DNA of 64,000 nucleotides from Collybiopsis luxurians FD-317 M1 (GCA_000827265.1 KN834762.1:808939-872938), one strand, 5' to 3'; positions 12,704 through 23,446 are shown, numbered from the stretch's first letter. Translations and numbers: made by a program. Notes: generated from the letters alone by a model not told the origin.

Positions 12704-14078
12704 ATGGCAAGCTTCCTGGTCTCTGTGTCCGCAGGATCGTCTTTGCCGCAGGAAGTAGTAGATGCCATCACTGACCTTGTTCAAGCTCAGTTCTCGACTC
12801 TACGAGCACTTTCTCGAGTCTCCAAGGCCTTCCTGCCTCGGTGTCGAAGATATATGTTTGCCTCAGTATTTCTATGTCCAGATACAGTAAATTTTTTCTC
12901 GAAAAGTCCCCACCTTATCTCGTTTATTCGGCACCTACTTGTGGAAGGTCGTAGCTTTCATTACTCAAAGCTGTCTTCCGAGGAGCTGGCAGCCACATGT
13001 ACATTTTTGCGGAACCTTCCAACTCTGTCGCTTTCTAGCTTTACTGATGATCTGCTCGCGGAGAAGTTTCTGAGCACAATCTCCTTCAAAAAGCGGACGG
13101 TGACTCGGAAGCTTTGGGGTTTGCTTCCTGGTACTACGACTAGAGAACCGCCTGTACAGGTCTTAGAGACCGTTCTTTATCATCTGGCGCATTTTCTCGA
13201 TGCTCACACCATTGAGCTCGCCCACAGCTATTTTGGAGGCAACAACCTCCACGCATTTTTGCGAACTTTCCCTACTCTTTCCTCTGTCCGACTGCGCAAC
13301 GCCCAGATTGTCAAATTTGATTCCCCTTCCGGACCTTCTTTGCCTATACAGGAGTTCCATATCAACTCTCGGCTTTCTCCAGTTTTGTTAGTTTTTGATG
13401 TGTCACAAATGAAGTCGCTCTCTCTTATGCCAACATCTGCATCACCTTTCGGGTTTGATGGTGCAAAGTCGATCATTGAGGGTTGTGCATCCACCCTGCG
13501 GGAGCTGTGCATCTCCCTCGCCGTCTTGAAACCACTTCATGTAACGCAATGTATGTCCTGACCTATTATGCGCATTTTTTATCGGATACTAAGCTCACAC
13601 AGTCTGCAGCGACATTGGATTGAGCTCATTTCCGAAACTTGATACTGTTGTTCTTTCTATGGATGCGGGAATCGCAGCCAATTTCAGTGGATTGTGTATC
13701 ATGCTACACAATCTATCTTCTTTGAGCTCTCAGCTGCATACATTAAGATTTAACCTTGTCGCTGACGTTCAATCTTCCTTGCCTTCTAATCCACAGGGTG
13801 TAGTTCTCGCAGATGTGGAGAACATGTACGCTAATCATAATTATATGGCGCTGCGCTGGGGATCCGTGTGCGAAGTGTTGGAACAGACCGGTATCCTGTC
13901 TGATCTCACCAAGACTATTGGAGTGAGCTTGGAGTTGCGTGTTGCGAAGGGAATTCGAAGGAAGGATTGGGAACTCCTCTTGGATTTAGTAGAATATGCT
14001 TATTCGCATCTGCCTTCGGAGTTTCGTAACCGAGCGAACTTTGAGTACAGATGGTATTTCACATTCGATTTTAACTGA
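12704..14078 (+). CDS. F-box-like / leucine-rich-type protein, unknown target
   Basis: Two exons, 12704-13550 and 13603-14078, about 440 aa. The N-terminus SSLPQEVVDAITDLVQ...LRALSRVSKAFLPRCRRYMF has the pattern of basidiomycete F-box-like proteins (LPxEVxxxIxD followed by a variable helix and an arginine-rich segment). The rest is leucine-rich without a clear repeat register (for example FLRTFPTLSSVRLRNAQI, LSLMPTSASPFGF). Such proteins are very numerous in Agaricomycetes and are presumed adaptors of SCF ubiquitin ligases, but no Skp1-binding evidence can be read here. It lies 0.27 kb downstream of Argonaute on the same strand. The start fits the F-box position. The C-terminus FRNRANFEYRWYFTFDFN is not recognised. 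Confidence 0.7.
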
Positions 14079-14246
14079 CTAGACGCATACATACATTATA
14101 TGAGAGGTACTACAGCCCAAAAGCGGCAGGGTGCTCGTGACCTTTCGACCTTTCCCCACAGGGGTCAGCGCTTCAGCTCGGGTCTGTGGGGAGACTATAA
14201 TTAGGATGCAAAATAGCATTCTTTGGGAAGATATTCTTGCGCACCA

Positions 14247-14897
14247 TCACAAACCAGCAGCAGTTTTCAGTGCCTGAGCTACTTGCTTCAGGGTTGGGGC
14301 TTGATCTGCCACTACAATCTCGAAATTCGCCCCAACAATTCTGGCTTTGAAGCCCCCATCTTTGACCTTCATAGTTTCCATGTGGAATTCCTCCCCGTTG
14401 TCTCCATTCACTCGCGCCCATTTGTTATCTGGAACCCAACCCCCACCGGTGAGCTTATCATAATTGATCTTATCAAAGTAAGTCTTGAGTTCTTGCTTGA
14501 GTTCCTTTTATTGTAGATTTCTTTAGGAAATTCTAGACCTTGAACGAAAAGCTGTCAGACTCACCTTCGAAAGTTTACTGTCATCGGCAGCAGCATCTCT
14601 CAGTGCCTGAGCTACGCGCTTCAGTGTCGGAGGCGCCACCACAATTTCCACATTTGCTCCTACAATTTTGGCCTTGCATTCTCCATTGGTAGCTTTCAAA
14701 GTTTCCATGTGGAATTTACCCTTAACACTAGACTTGGTGTCTCCATGTACTCGGAGCCATGTCGCCGCTGGAACCCAACCCCCACCAGAGAGGTTATCAT
14801 AATTCATGTTATCAAAGTAAGTTTGAAGTTCCTTCTATTGTAGATTGCTTCATGACAAAGAGATTAAATGAGAGGCCATCAGACTTGCCTTTGACAT
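14247..14897 (-). CDS. Small two-repeat protein of unknown function (exon-duplicated)
   Basis: About 174 aa, three exons on the minus strand: 14889-14897 (codes MSK only), 14565-14831, 14247-14495. Exons 2 and 3 are copies of each other and each encodes one about 83-residue repeat. Repeat 1 has TYFDNMNYDNLSGGGWVP, FHMETLK and KAKIVGANVEIVVA. Repeat 2 has TYFDKINYDKLTGGGWVP, FHMETMK and KARIVGANFEIVVA. Each ends in a predicted helix (TLKRVAQALRDAAA, TLKQVAQALKTAAG). I do not recognise the family. No signal peptide or membrane segment. Intron 1 uses a GC donor (GCAAGT), while the duplicated position before exon 3 uses GTGAGT. Coding potential is supported by protein-level conservation between repeats. 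Confidence 0.75.
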
Positions 14898-15430
14898 TTC
14901 GCAACTTTCAGCAAAGGTAAATGTTTCTGTTTGAACCAGTGTCGTGGAAGTTCCTCAGCTTCAAGCATTTATAGAGACAATAGGCCAGGTCATTCTGGAT
15001 GTCAGATTCCAGGACCAACCATGGATCTGTTTAGTTACGCTTAGCCTGGTTCCTGAACACCTCAGCTGCTAACATTGTACACGTCAACTTTACGGTCATT
15101 TTTCAAGTTCACATTGGGCTTCCAAGTTAGGTTACAAGTACCTATTCTAGAACATGCGATGAACATACAACTTGAATGAAGCTTTTCTGAGAAAGCGGAG
15201 AAGCCTTTAGCCTTCCTGATTCCCGAGGTATACTTTTCTTTATAAAAATTTAAAACTGAGCATGAAGTTCCTACAATTAGCGACGGTGCTTGATTTCGGA
15301 CATCGATGCTGAGCATGAGGAAATTCCGGCTTCCTGGTTATGGTGCAACCGTTTTCATTGCCCAGTAGAGTCGCCTGATCTCCCCTCCCCCAAAGGTATT
15401 TATTGAGTCGTATTATCTTTCGGAACTACT
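14898..15430. other. Intergenic region upstream of the two-repeat gene
   Basis: Nothing recognised. A minus-strand frame at 15062-15316 has no start context or similarity and looks random. Confidence 0.4.
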
Positions 15431-15694
15431 ATGTCAATTTACCATTCCAAGTGTAAGCTAGATTTCAGTGTCAATCCTGATCACAGGCAATATGCTGCCA
15501 TCATCCCACCCGGTGGGACCTACTTAATGCCAGAGGAGCTGTTATACAAAGTACAAAGTCCTTTACCCGCGGAACTCTCTAAAGCATCCAACCATCTTCA
15601 ACATTACAGCTTCCTGATCAGAAATCGGCTCTCGGAAGATCATGCGGTAGGCCTTGCAAACCCACTCGATATACAAAACCAGAATCGAATGTGA
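15431..15694 (+). CDS. Possible small upstream ORF (87 aa), unassigned
   Basis: An ATG-started frame of 87 codons (MSIYHSKCKLDFSVN...) whose TGA stop at 15692-15694 overlaps the ATG of the kinase-like gene (TGATG). No domain is seen. A donor-like GGTAGG and an acceptor TGTGTAG exist near its end but do not join in a frame consistent with the downstream gene. It may be a 5' exon of that gene with an unusual splice, a separate upstream ORF in its leader, or chance. Confidence 0.25.
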   Translation: MSIYHSKCKLDFSVNPDHRQYAAIIPPGGTYLMPEELLYKVQSPLPAELSKASNHLQHYSFLIRNRLSEDHAVGLANPLDIQNQNRM

Positions 15695-16638
15695 TGTGTA
15701 GCTGCCCGTACTACTCTGGCGCCGAATATCGTCTGCAAATCACCCCCGAGGCTGATTCGCCAGTTTCTGGTACCATAAACGTGAAAGTCAGAGTACTTGA
15801 GGTATTCGAACCCATCACGATATCCCCGGTGCTCAAAGTCGCTCTAGCAACTGAATCACTTTCGATCGCCCTCCCATCTACTTTGGTCCTAAAAGTTTAC
15901 GACAGACGCTACGCGAACGACTTGCGTGAATTCTATGATGCCCCGGAGCTATCTGAAGAGTCCGAAGAGGCTTTTCGCGCGTGGGCACCTTCGGGATCAG
16001 GATTGCGACGCACGCTGGAAGAATGGAAGGAAAAGCGTCGCGCCGATGATGAACTTGATATCGAACCATCTGCGGAAGAAACGGAGGCATACCTTGCCAC
16101 ACCCCTCGCGTCATATTACGAGAACGAGGTCCGTGTCTATGAACACATGGTCTCGATGCAGGGAAACGAGATCCCTCGCTTTTTCGGCCGCACGCGGTTC
16201 ATCATCGAATCGCACAACGCTCAACCTGACCGGATGACTGATGCGGAAGTACCTGGTATACTGGTGGAGTACATGGAGGGTACGAGGCTTGACAATCTCT
16301 CGATCGATGCACTATCACCAGCGCTCTGCCAGAAATGCGTGGACATCGTGCTGGCGTTTGGTGATAACGGTGTATTGAACCAGGATGTGCGTCTGGAGAA
16401 CTTCATCGTGCCATCCTCTCCCGGGATTTTGCCTTCTGGTTCAGAGAATCGTCGCCGCGACCTCGTCATGATTGACTTTGCGCAGTCGCGATTAAGAAGG
16501 GAAGATGAAGACGACGAGCAATGGAAGAGAGAAAAGTGGTCGACAGATGAAGAGGGTGCCATTGGTTATGTTCTTCAAACAAAGTGTGGTTGGGATTATA
16601 AGCCGACCTATCGATACATGGTTCTAGTTGAGGAGTGA
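15694..16638 (+). CDS. Fungal protein-kinase-like protein, atypical or degenerate active site
   Basis: A single-exon frame of about 314 aa. It starts M-CSCPYYSGAEYRLQI, matching the beginning of a large Agaricomycete kinase-like family (M..PYxSG..Y.(V/L).I). Visible kinase landmarks are the lysine strand LVLKVYDRRY, the hinge-like GILVEYMEG, a catalytic-loop equivalent LNQDVRLENFIV (HRD replaced by NQD) and DLVMIDFAQSR in place of DFG. A charged segment (RREDEDDEQWKREKW) follows. The missing HRD His and DFG Gly leave activity uncertain, although the Asp residues are present. ATG at 15694 was chosen because it fits the family start; an upstream GTG is not used. No introns were seen in this frame. 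Confidence 0.72.
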   Translation: MCSCPYYSGAEYRLQITPEADSPVSGTINVKVRVLEVFEPITISPVLKVALATESLSIALPSTLVLKVYDRRYANDLREFYDAPELSEESEEAFRAWAPSGSGLRRTLEEWKEKRRADDELDIEPSAEETEAYLATPLASYYENEVRVYEHMVSMQGNEIPRFFGRTRFIIESHNAQPDRMTDAEVPGILVEYMEGTRLDNLSIDALSPALCQKCVDIVLAFGDNGVLNQDVRLENFIVPSSPGILPSGSENRRRDLVMIDFAQSRLRREDEDDEQWKREKWSTDEEGAIGYVLQTKCGWDYKPTYRYMVLVEE

Positions 16639-17359
16639 GAAAACAACCACAGAGTAGGGCGTTGAATTGAGCATCGTGCCAAGTAATGATGTTTCTTGAG
16701 CTTCCTCGCTTTTTAGGCTTGCTCGGCGCAATTAAAGTAGATACTGGGGCTGGCAGAACGTAGATACAGAATGCTGAAGATGATTATTTTACTTGTCGGT
16801 AAATGCACCCATGAAACACATACCAATCGTAGCACCACTCTCGTCATCAGGTAGCCGTGTCCGTCGAAAAATTGTAAGAGTAGACTGCTATTCCTCAAGT
16901 ACTGAAGAGTAAGAGGTTGACGCTTTAATTGATTCGGAGGAAATCGACACAAGTCGGGTTTGAAGGGCTGCGGCCCGCCTTTACTCGATTTGGAACTCAG
17001 AATACTCGCCGCTGACTCGCCGTGTCTCTGAACTGAAAATGCATTAGATTCAATGACCTTTTGACCTCCCTTACCAAGTATGTCATTCAAACAAGCGAAA
17101 AAATAGAACTTAATGCCCCAATATTGTTATTCGAATGGATACGGCGAACTCGGAGGCCTGTTTTCTCTGCCCAGCTCGAAGGTGTCAGAGTTGGTAATCA
17201 TCGACATCCTTCAAATTTTCGGATGCACCTGAGTTTGTAATTGAACCTACAAGGTTAAATTCCTAAGTTTGTATTCCCGCCGATCTCCTAGTAGAGCTAC
17301 ACCGACATATGTATTTAGAAGCAATCTAAACTCTCATCTCTAGATCTTGTATCTCTTAT
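16639..17359. other. Intergenic region between convergent genes
   Basis: About 0.7 kb between the ends of two convergent genes. A 125-codon minus-strand frame at 16713-17090 shows no domain, no signal and no plausible partner exons. I treat it as non-coding. Confidence 0.45.
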
Positions 17360-18421
17360 CTACTTGCCTAGTACTGCTACAAATCTTAGTCTCACATAAA
17401 TCATGGCCCAATTTCCATTCCCATCTTGACAATCCGGACGACAGATATCCTCAACCTCCTCCATTATCTCGTTAGCTTCCTTGTCCGACAAATCTCCCAG
17501 CCACGGGCTTCTGACAAATGTATTCATCCAGCCTATCAACCCTGCTTCTAGGGGGGTGTACCGAGGCGTCAAAGAAATGTGACTGACATGGAAGCCTTCA
17601 GCTTCAAGAAGCTGTTAGGGGATGAGGTTATTTTAAGTTTTGTGGAGAGATACGCTTTGTCAAAAAAGTCATTCACCTTGTTGTACTCTTCCGGAGAGGG
17701 GAAAAACCACGGATCACGCTCAATAGGATCGTATCCTCTGTTCTTAAGTACAAGTTTCAGGGCACTCCGAATTCCTATTGGGCCATGATTCAGACCAATT
17801 AATCGCTCTCCTCTTAACGAAAAGTTCAGTACTTACCGATACAATTCAAAAATCCTCCCAGTTCACCAACAAACCTTCCTCCATCCTTTTTCAGAACCTT
17901 TTTTGCGGATTCGATGACTCCTGGAGGATCTCGCTTACACCAATGTAAGGCCGCGTTGGTAAATACAGCATCGAATCCCTCTCGAGGACCCGAATATTCA
18001 TTTCGATTTGCAGGGAATGTAAAGTCTTGGATATCGGAGACGAAAGCTTCATGAAGTCCCTGCGCTTTCGCTCTTTCGATCTGCACAAGGTTGTAACATT
18101 AACATTATAGCGCAAGAAAATTAGATACTGGAATTTTTCAACACGAACCATACTCTCACTAAAGTCGACCGCAGCGGTGTATCCACCTTCCATTTCCTTG
18201 ACAATCTTTTCGATAACGAGAGTGAGCTCTCCACTGCCACATCCAAAATCTATAATGCGTTCTCCAGGCTTTGCTGCCAGCAGCTCAAGCACAGGAGACG
18301 TGAATGCAGCAGAGTAAACAAAATTTGCGTTTTTGTTGTACAAGGCTGCAGACCAGCCTGATGAATCATACGAGGTTGGAGTAGATGAAGATTGAGATTG
18401 AGATTGGTGAGTCGAAGTCAT
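17360..18421 (-). CDS. SAM-dependent methyltransferase (trans-aconitate methyltransferase-like)
   Basis: About 288 aa, four exons on the minus strand: 18149-18421, 17837-18080, 17677-17774, 17360-17611. The class I methyltransferase motif I is visible as IIDFGCGSGELT, with motif II AAVDFSESM joined across the first intron to IERAKAQGL, then VSDIQDF and DAVFTNAALHWC (motif IV). The order and the ALHW signature match the fungal trans-aconitate 2-methyltransferase-like family. The Ser/Gln-rich start (THQSQSQSSSTPTSYDSSGW..LYNKNANFVY) is the usual fungal N-terminus. The substrate may be a small carboxylic acid, but this is by family only. ATG at 18421 was chosen; an upstream in-frame TTG is ignored. 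It is probably cytosolic. Confidence 0.88.
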
Positions 18422-18951
18422 TTTTAACAACGATTGGTTTTTTGAGGAAGGCTCAGAGAATATGAGTCAAACGTCTCTTCTTCCAGATTTTTATACTAGG
18501 AGAATGTGAAGGTCGGCCGATGTTTTAGGCCGAAAGAACACCTAACCGAGGACGAAGAATGCAATTGGCAATCGGCCGACAACGCGTTGGTATCGTCCGA
18601 TAATTAAAGTGCAGGGTCAGGAATAGAACTCGTCTGGGAGACGCCTTTTGAGACGAAAATGGTCTCTCGGTCCGTATGGTTAAAGGGAAGATGAAATGCA
18701 TTGTTAAGCGCTCAGAATCAGATTGCATGATATCATATCTCCTTTTAGCAGTTGTACTACCATATTGGGAAAACAGCTGGGCAAAAACCAAAATTCAAAT
18801 CGTTTAGTCCACGAGCTATATAAGAAGCAAAGTACGACATGAAAATTCGTATGATCAGCTCTACGGGCATTTCAGGCATTATTCCGCGAATGAAGTCCAA
18901 TATATCAAACAGTCTCCTCGGCATGTATCTGTTCAGTGACTCACAAATTAA
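18422..18951. other. Flank containing the start of a duplicated block
   Basis: From about 18629 this stretch is a diverged copy of about 23132-23446 (shared CTCGTCTGGGAGAC, TGAGACGAAAATGGTCTC and AAAACAGCTGGGCAAAAACC). It is the 3' side of the duplicated SDR block. A 10-bp inverted pair (GTCGGCCGAT / ATCGGCCGAC) lies at about 18513 and 18572. Confidence 0.7.
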
Positions 18952-20096
18952 TTAATCGTCATATTCCTTGACCACGGTCATACAATAATCCCACATCTTC
19001 TGCTGTTCAGCCTCATTCTTGGTTGCGGGATTTGGCTCTCCAAGACGAGCCCACGGTCGAAGGTACTTTCCATTATACTGTGCGGCTTCCGGATCCGTAG
19101 CTGCGAAAAGCTGAGATAGAACACCTAGGGAGATGGGTTTTAAGACGATCAGATTCTGCGTAACAAGGAAGAGTCAGGATACAATAACGAGTAGACTAAA
19201 GCTCCGAGCTCCGCACCATGATTGCCTTTTCAATGGTAGAAACATGACGTTGTAGATCTGTCTGGATATTTCCAGGATCCAAATGTATACAAACTACATT
19301 CGAAGTTTGGTCCTGCGCAAGAAGTTTTGCAAGATGATATCCTAGCATGGTTGTGATAAACTTGCTTTGAGCGTACAGTTGGCTGGTTCCGACTTTCCTC
19401 CGGGAAGGAGTATCCGTGAGGTTGTCATAATTTATCGGATGATGGGAAAAGTAGTATTGCACTGAAGATGAGACCCAGACAATCCGGGTCTCGTTTACGG
19501 GATCGGAGGTGGATTTTAGGAGGGGAAGGAGCTTGTGGATAAAGAGGAAGTGACCGAGGACATTAACTCCAAACTGGAGGTCATAGCCTTGGACAGTGAG
19601 TTGATCAATAGGAGGAATCATCACCCCGGCATTGCAGATGAGTATATGCAAAGCGGTAGACTGACTGGCAGGTATAGACGTAGCGCTCTTGAGCATACAA
19701 TAGCTTACTGAAGGTGTCGAATTCAACATTACCTCTTGAACTTTTCCGCAGATTCTTTTACAGCTTTGAGGTCACTCAAGTCTAGCGACAAGAACAACGC
19801 TTCTTTCCCGGTTTCCTTTTTCAGCTCCGCGATCGCTTCCTCCCCTTTGGACTTGGAACGAGCGGCCAGCCACACAGTACAACCTTTCAATAATAGTTGC
19901 TTGCATGTCTCTTTCCCCAGTCCGACGTTTCCGCCTGTGGTATGTAGAGTAGAGAATGAGGGAGCAAGTAAATATAACTGACCCAGAACGCACCAGTAAC
20001 TATCGCGACTTTGCCAGTAAGATCAGGAATTTTATTGACGGACCATTTGGGAGAGGGAGGAAAGACTTGAGTAAGGATAGTCCCAATACTAACCAT
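18952..20096 (-). CDS. Short-chain dehydrogenase/reductase, copy 1
   Basis: Classical SDR of about 318 aa, four exons on the minus strand: 19994-20096, 19733-19934, 19217-19664, 18952-19155. After splicing it has [16 protein letters not shown] (TGxxxGxG cofactor loop), [15 protein letters not shown] (NAG motif), the catalytic LYAQSKF (YxxxK) and [10 protein letters not shown] (PG motif). The C-terminal exon carries [17 protein letters not shown]. This is the fungal WW-oxidoreductase/retinol-dehydrogenase-like group; the substrate is unknown. For intron 2 the acceptor TGCCAG before 19664 was chosen because the same acceptor works in both paralogues. A second copy lies at 23447-24590, with shared upstream and downstream flanks. 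Confidence 0.9.
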
Positions 20097-20420
20097 GTTT
20101 GCGGTAGGTGATTTCTACAGATGGGTCTCTGGGAGCGTTCACATTTTCTTGCAAAAATCATGCGTAATGACAGGTTGCTGATATGATGGCATGAAGGCTT
20201 TCCCATACAAATCAAGTTGAATTGATCACTACGCGGTCTTCCGGCAGCAATACGGATGACTGTAGCGGAATTTATTAGCTGACTCAATTGTCCGAGGGTA
20301 AGACCTGCGTATATCTGATGACGTGTTGCGCCACGTCAAAGTAGAGCATATTTGCAGCAGGCAAATTTACCGAAATTCGTGCGGAGATAGTGCCGACCGG
20401 GGTTGGTGATTTTAGCAAGC

Positions 20421-20520
20421 AATCGGTGCGAGCGTGCGAGCAAGTATGAGCATGTACGGGCAAGTACGGGCAAGTACGGGCAAGTATGAGCAAGTACAAG
20501 CAAGTGTGGGCAAGGGCGGG
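20421..20520 (+). repeat. 10-bp minisatellite (CAAGTACGGG type), ten units
   Basis: Ten consecutive 10-bp units of the pattern CAAGTACGGG with a few substitutions (TATGAG, TGTGGG). A related array of the same unit length and orientation occurs at 21161-21260. The two arrays flank a spliced-looking exon relic. Confidence 0.9.
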
Positions 20521-20834
20521 ATGACTGTGAGCATGGTCTCAGGAGCACCATACCCGTGATTTTCCGTGACCACATTTGTCATTTCTAGATTCAAAAGCAG
20601 AAAGCCATCATATCGTATATCATGTAACTTGTCCTTTTCTTTTACCATGAACCCACTATCAGTCCCTATATTGTCAAGACAAATGATGGATGGCCAAAAG
20701 TTGCAGGTGTTGATGTCAATTTTGAAGCACTCAGGATTCTTGAATGGTGTATGTTTGATCATTGTTGAATGCCACTGGTCCTGCAGGTAACCATCAGTGG
20801 GGTATGGACAAAGGTCAACACGAGAATAGATAGA

Positions 20835-21070
20835 ATCCCTGGGATGAATTTGCACCTAAGAATGCAATTGGGTATCAGAAGTGGGATGCTAGTGCCCCAA
20901 TGGTAAGCTTTCAATGTCTTTTTACTGTATGGACTTCAACTTCTTTTCATGCTTAGCCAGGAACAAATTTTGAATCAGAGGCAGAGGAGGAGGTTGAGCA
21001 TGAGCCAATTGTGAAGAAAAGCAGGCCTCGTCCTCGCATGATAATGAACAAGCTGCAGGAAAGTGCCTGA
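20835..21070 (+). pseudogene. Exon relic between two minisatellites (mobile-element gene fragment?)
   Basis: The plus strand reads WDEFAPKNAIGYQKWDASAPM, then an intron of about 60 nt (donor GTAAGC, acceptor GCTTAG), then PGTNFESEAEEEVEHEPIVK and a basic tail ending ESA-stop at about 21070. Upstream exons are not recognisable and no start is seen. The acidic-then-basic composition and the spliced layout suggest the 3' end of a gene, possibly the accessory ORF of a transposon or a captured gene fragment. Identity unknown. Confidence 0.45.
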
Positions 21071-21160
21071 ACAAGCTATTCTCAAGCTAGGATCACTATA
21101 TCGATGGGTTTCAATTTAACTATTTTATTTCATTAATATCTAAGTTTATGCTAGTGTAAG

Positions 21161-21260
21161 TATGTATGAGTATGTACGAGCACGTGCAAGCAGATACGGG
21201 CACGTGCAAGAATGTGCGAGAATGTGCGAGCATGTACGAGCCTTGCGTGCGAGTGTGCGA
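21161..21260 (+). repeat. Second 10-bp minisatellite array
   Basis: A loose array of about ten 10-bp units (for example CGTGCAAG, TATGTACGAG, AATGTGCGAG) related to the array at 20421-20520. It is more diverged, with a phase slip near 21245. Confidence 0.75.
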
Positions 21261-21429
21261 GTGTACGAGCATATTATGCAGGTGTGCAGGCAACTTTTAC
21301 AGGCATGCAAGCAGATTTTGCAAGCAAAATGGTATCACTAGACTTTGTTTAGATATTATTTAGCTGGTGGAAATGCAAGATAGATCAAATTCCATTGCAT
21401 TACTGGTGGGTATTAAGAATAACAATGTA

Positions 21430-22073
21430 CAGTGATCTAGGAGTCCTTGAGACAAAAAATGTAAATGCTTTTGCGGGAGTTTGTCCTTTGCAAACTCTTC
21501 AAATTTGAGTATCTAGGACCAAAGTAGAACACATTTATACTATTTACAACAGCTTTATAGAGTGGCCAAGGGCAATATGTATTTACTACAAATTATACAA
21601 GAATTTAAGTCATTTGTCACAATTTGGAGTCCTTGAGACAGTGTGACAGCCTTACATAGCCGAACGATCTGATGCATCCAAAGCTAATTTGACTTGCTTA
21701 CGGCGGCTTGAGTTTAAGCTCAATGTCATGCAGGATTGCTATGCAGATTCAGCAGCACCAGTATCTCACTCTGCAGCTCAAGCAATTATTGTAATCTGTA
21801 GAGAAATAACTGTTTTATAATCTGAGACCCAAATTTCCTGTGTTCTGGATCAATTTAACATAGCTCGCCACTAAGCCAAAAGTTTTGTATTGAAAAAACA
21901 TGCAAAAATGACCAGTATTTCGTCTATATCTCTTCAGCCCAAGCTTCAATCACCTCGAAACTTTTCAGGGCATGGATCTAATGTCTATCATTAATTTCAG
22001 ATACCTGACTTGGAAAGAAATAGCCATATAAAAAGGTTTTAATAGACATGTATCAAGGACTCCTAGATCACTG
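21430..22073. mobile_element. 644-bp MITE-like element with 21-bp perfect TIRs and TA target duplication
   Basis: The left end begins CAGTGATCTAGGAGTCCTTG at 21430, and the right end is its exact reverse complement ending at 22073. The perfect part of the inverted repeat is 21 bp. Both ends are bordered by TA (21428-21429 and 22074-22075), the target duplication of Tc1/mariner-type elements. There is no transposase ORF inside, so it is non-autonomous. A partial internal TIR copy (GGAGTCCTTGAGACA) lies near 21632. Confidence 0.9.
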
Positions 22074-22261
22074 TACCTCCACTTGATCACAGTTTATTTC
22101 TTGTACAAAGAGCTCTTGATACAAACTCTTGCCACCGCGACATAATTGACCATCACTTAAAAATTCTAAACTGGCATTTTGAGCCTACTTAGATACAATG
22201 ACATATTATAAACATTATTAACTAGTGGATTTATTATATAGAAGAACAATTTTCCACTTGC

Positions 22262-23131
22262 ATACTTTACTCGCACCGGTTGCTCGCTAAAGTCTCCACC
22301 CCGCTATGGACACGGTCCGTTGGGCGCTAAATTCCCTTCCTTCCAACCACAACAAACCTACGGCCTAATGCTCAACACGGTTCAAGTTCTTCATGCTCTG
22401 TTACCTTTTCTCTGTGCTCAGAATGACGCCTTGCTCAGCTTATCCTCTGAAACCTTTCTTGAGCCGCAGATTTTGCTGCAGGCAATCCTCTTTCTCTACT
22501 ATCTATTGCCTCAAGAGTCTCACCAACGACCGCACCCAGAACAAGGTGGAGCGCGAATAACTGAGGAATATTTGCTGACATTGACACCTCGAGACTGTCT
22601 CTGGCACTTTCGGTTCATTGGGGTCCACTATACCTCGAGAATGCTCTCTATTCAATGCCCTTACCCTCTAGCTTTACAGCATTAGAGATCCTTAAGCTTG
22701 CTAAGGTTCTTGACATCCCAGATGTATTCAAAACACACAATTGGTATGCTTTTTCAGCGGTGGAGGCTCTTGCTCTTTTTTTGGCTTGTTTTCACCTTGG
22801 TTGTGACATATTCAAGCTTGTACTAAAGTATCAACTCTCTACCTGAGATTCTCAATGAGCTAATTGAGTATTTGGACAAAAAAGGGCTCACGTCCTTGAC
22901 TGCAACTCCAAAGGCGTTCTGCACTCAGATCAGAAGTTGTGATATATGCAGATACAATTGCTGCCCATGGTGCACCTTTAACAAATTGCTTTTGCCTTTC
23001 TTGACAGTACCATATAGGAAATCTGTCATCCAAGCAAAGATCAAGAAGTTAGCTACAATGGATACAAAAAGATTCATGCTCTGAAGTATTAGGCACTTTA
23101 CCTTCCGAACAGGCTAATAGAGCATTCTTTG
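22262..23131 (+). pseudogene. Harbinger/PIF-type DDE transposase relic (truncated)
   Basis: Reading across frames gives CLWHFRFI, then TALEILKLAKVLDIPDVF and AFSAVEALALFLACF (HTH-like N-terminal region), ILNELIEYLDKK, a DDE-type block FLDSTI-stop-EICHPS and YNGYKKIHALKY. This order matches Agaricomycete HARBI1-like (DDE_Tnp_4) transposases. The copy has several stop codons and at least two frameshifts. It ends where the duplicated SDR flank begins (about 23132), so that duplication or insertion cut it. It is not active. Confidence 0.75.
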
Positions 23132-23446
23132 AGCTCGTCTGGGAGACATCTTTTGAGACGAAAATGGTCTCTTGGTCCGTATGGTTGAAGGGAAAGGAAA
23201 ATGCACTCAGAGTAAGATTGCATGATATCACATCTCCTTTTAGCAGTCGCAGTACCATATCGGGAAAACAGCTGGGCAAAAACCAATATTCAAATGGTTA
23301 GTCCATGAGCTAGTTAAGAGGGAAAGTACAACATAAAAATTTGTACAATCAGCTCTACAGGTGTTTTAGGCATTATTCCGTGAATGAAGTCCAATATATC
23401 AAGCAGTCTCCTCGGCGTGTATCTCTTTACTGGCTCACAAAATGAA

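Noticed and set aside
16713..17090. 125-codon minus-strand ORF between convergent genes
   Set aside because: No similarity, unusual composition and no support from splice or start context; probably chance.
20421..20520. CRISPR-like array
   Set aside because: Units are contiguous 10-bp repeats without spacers in a fungal genome; it is a minisatellite.
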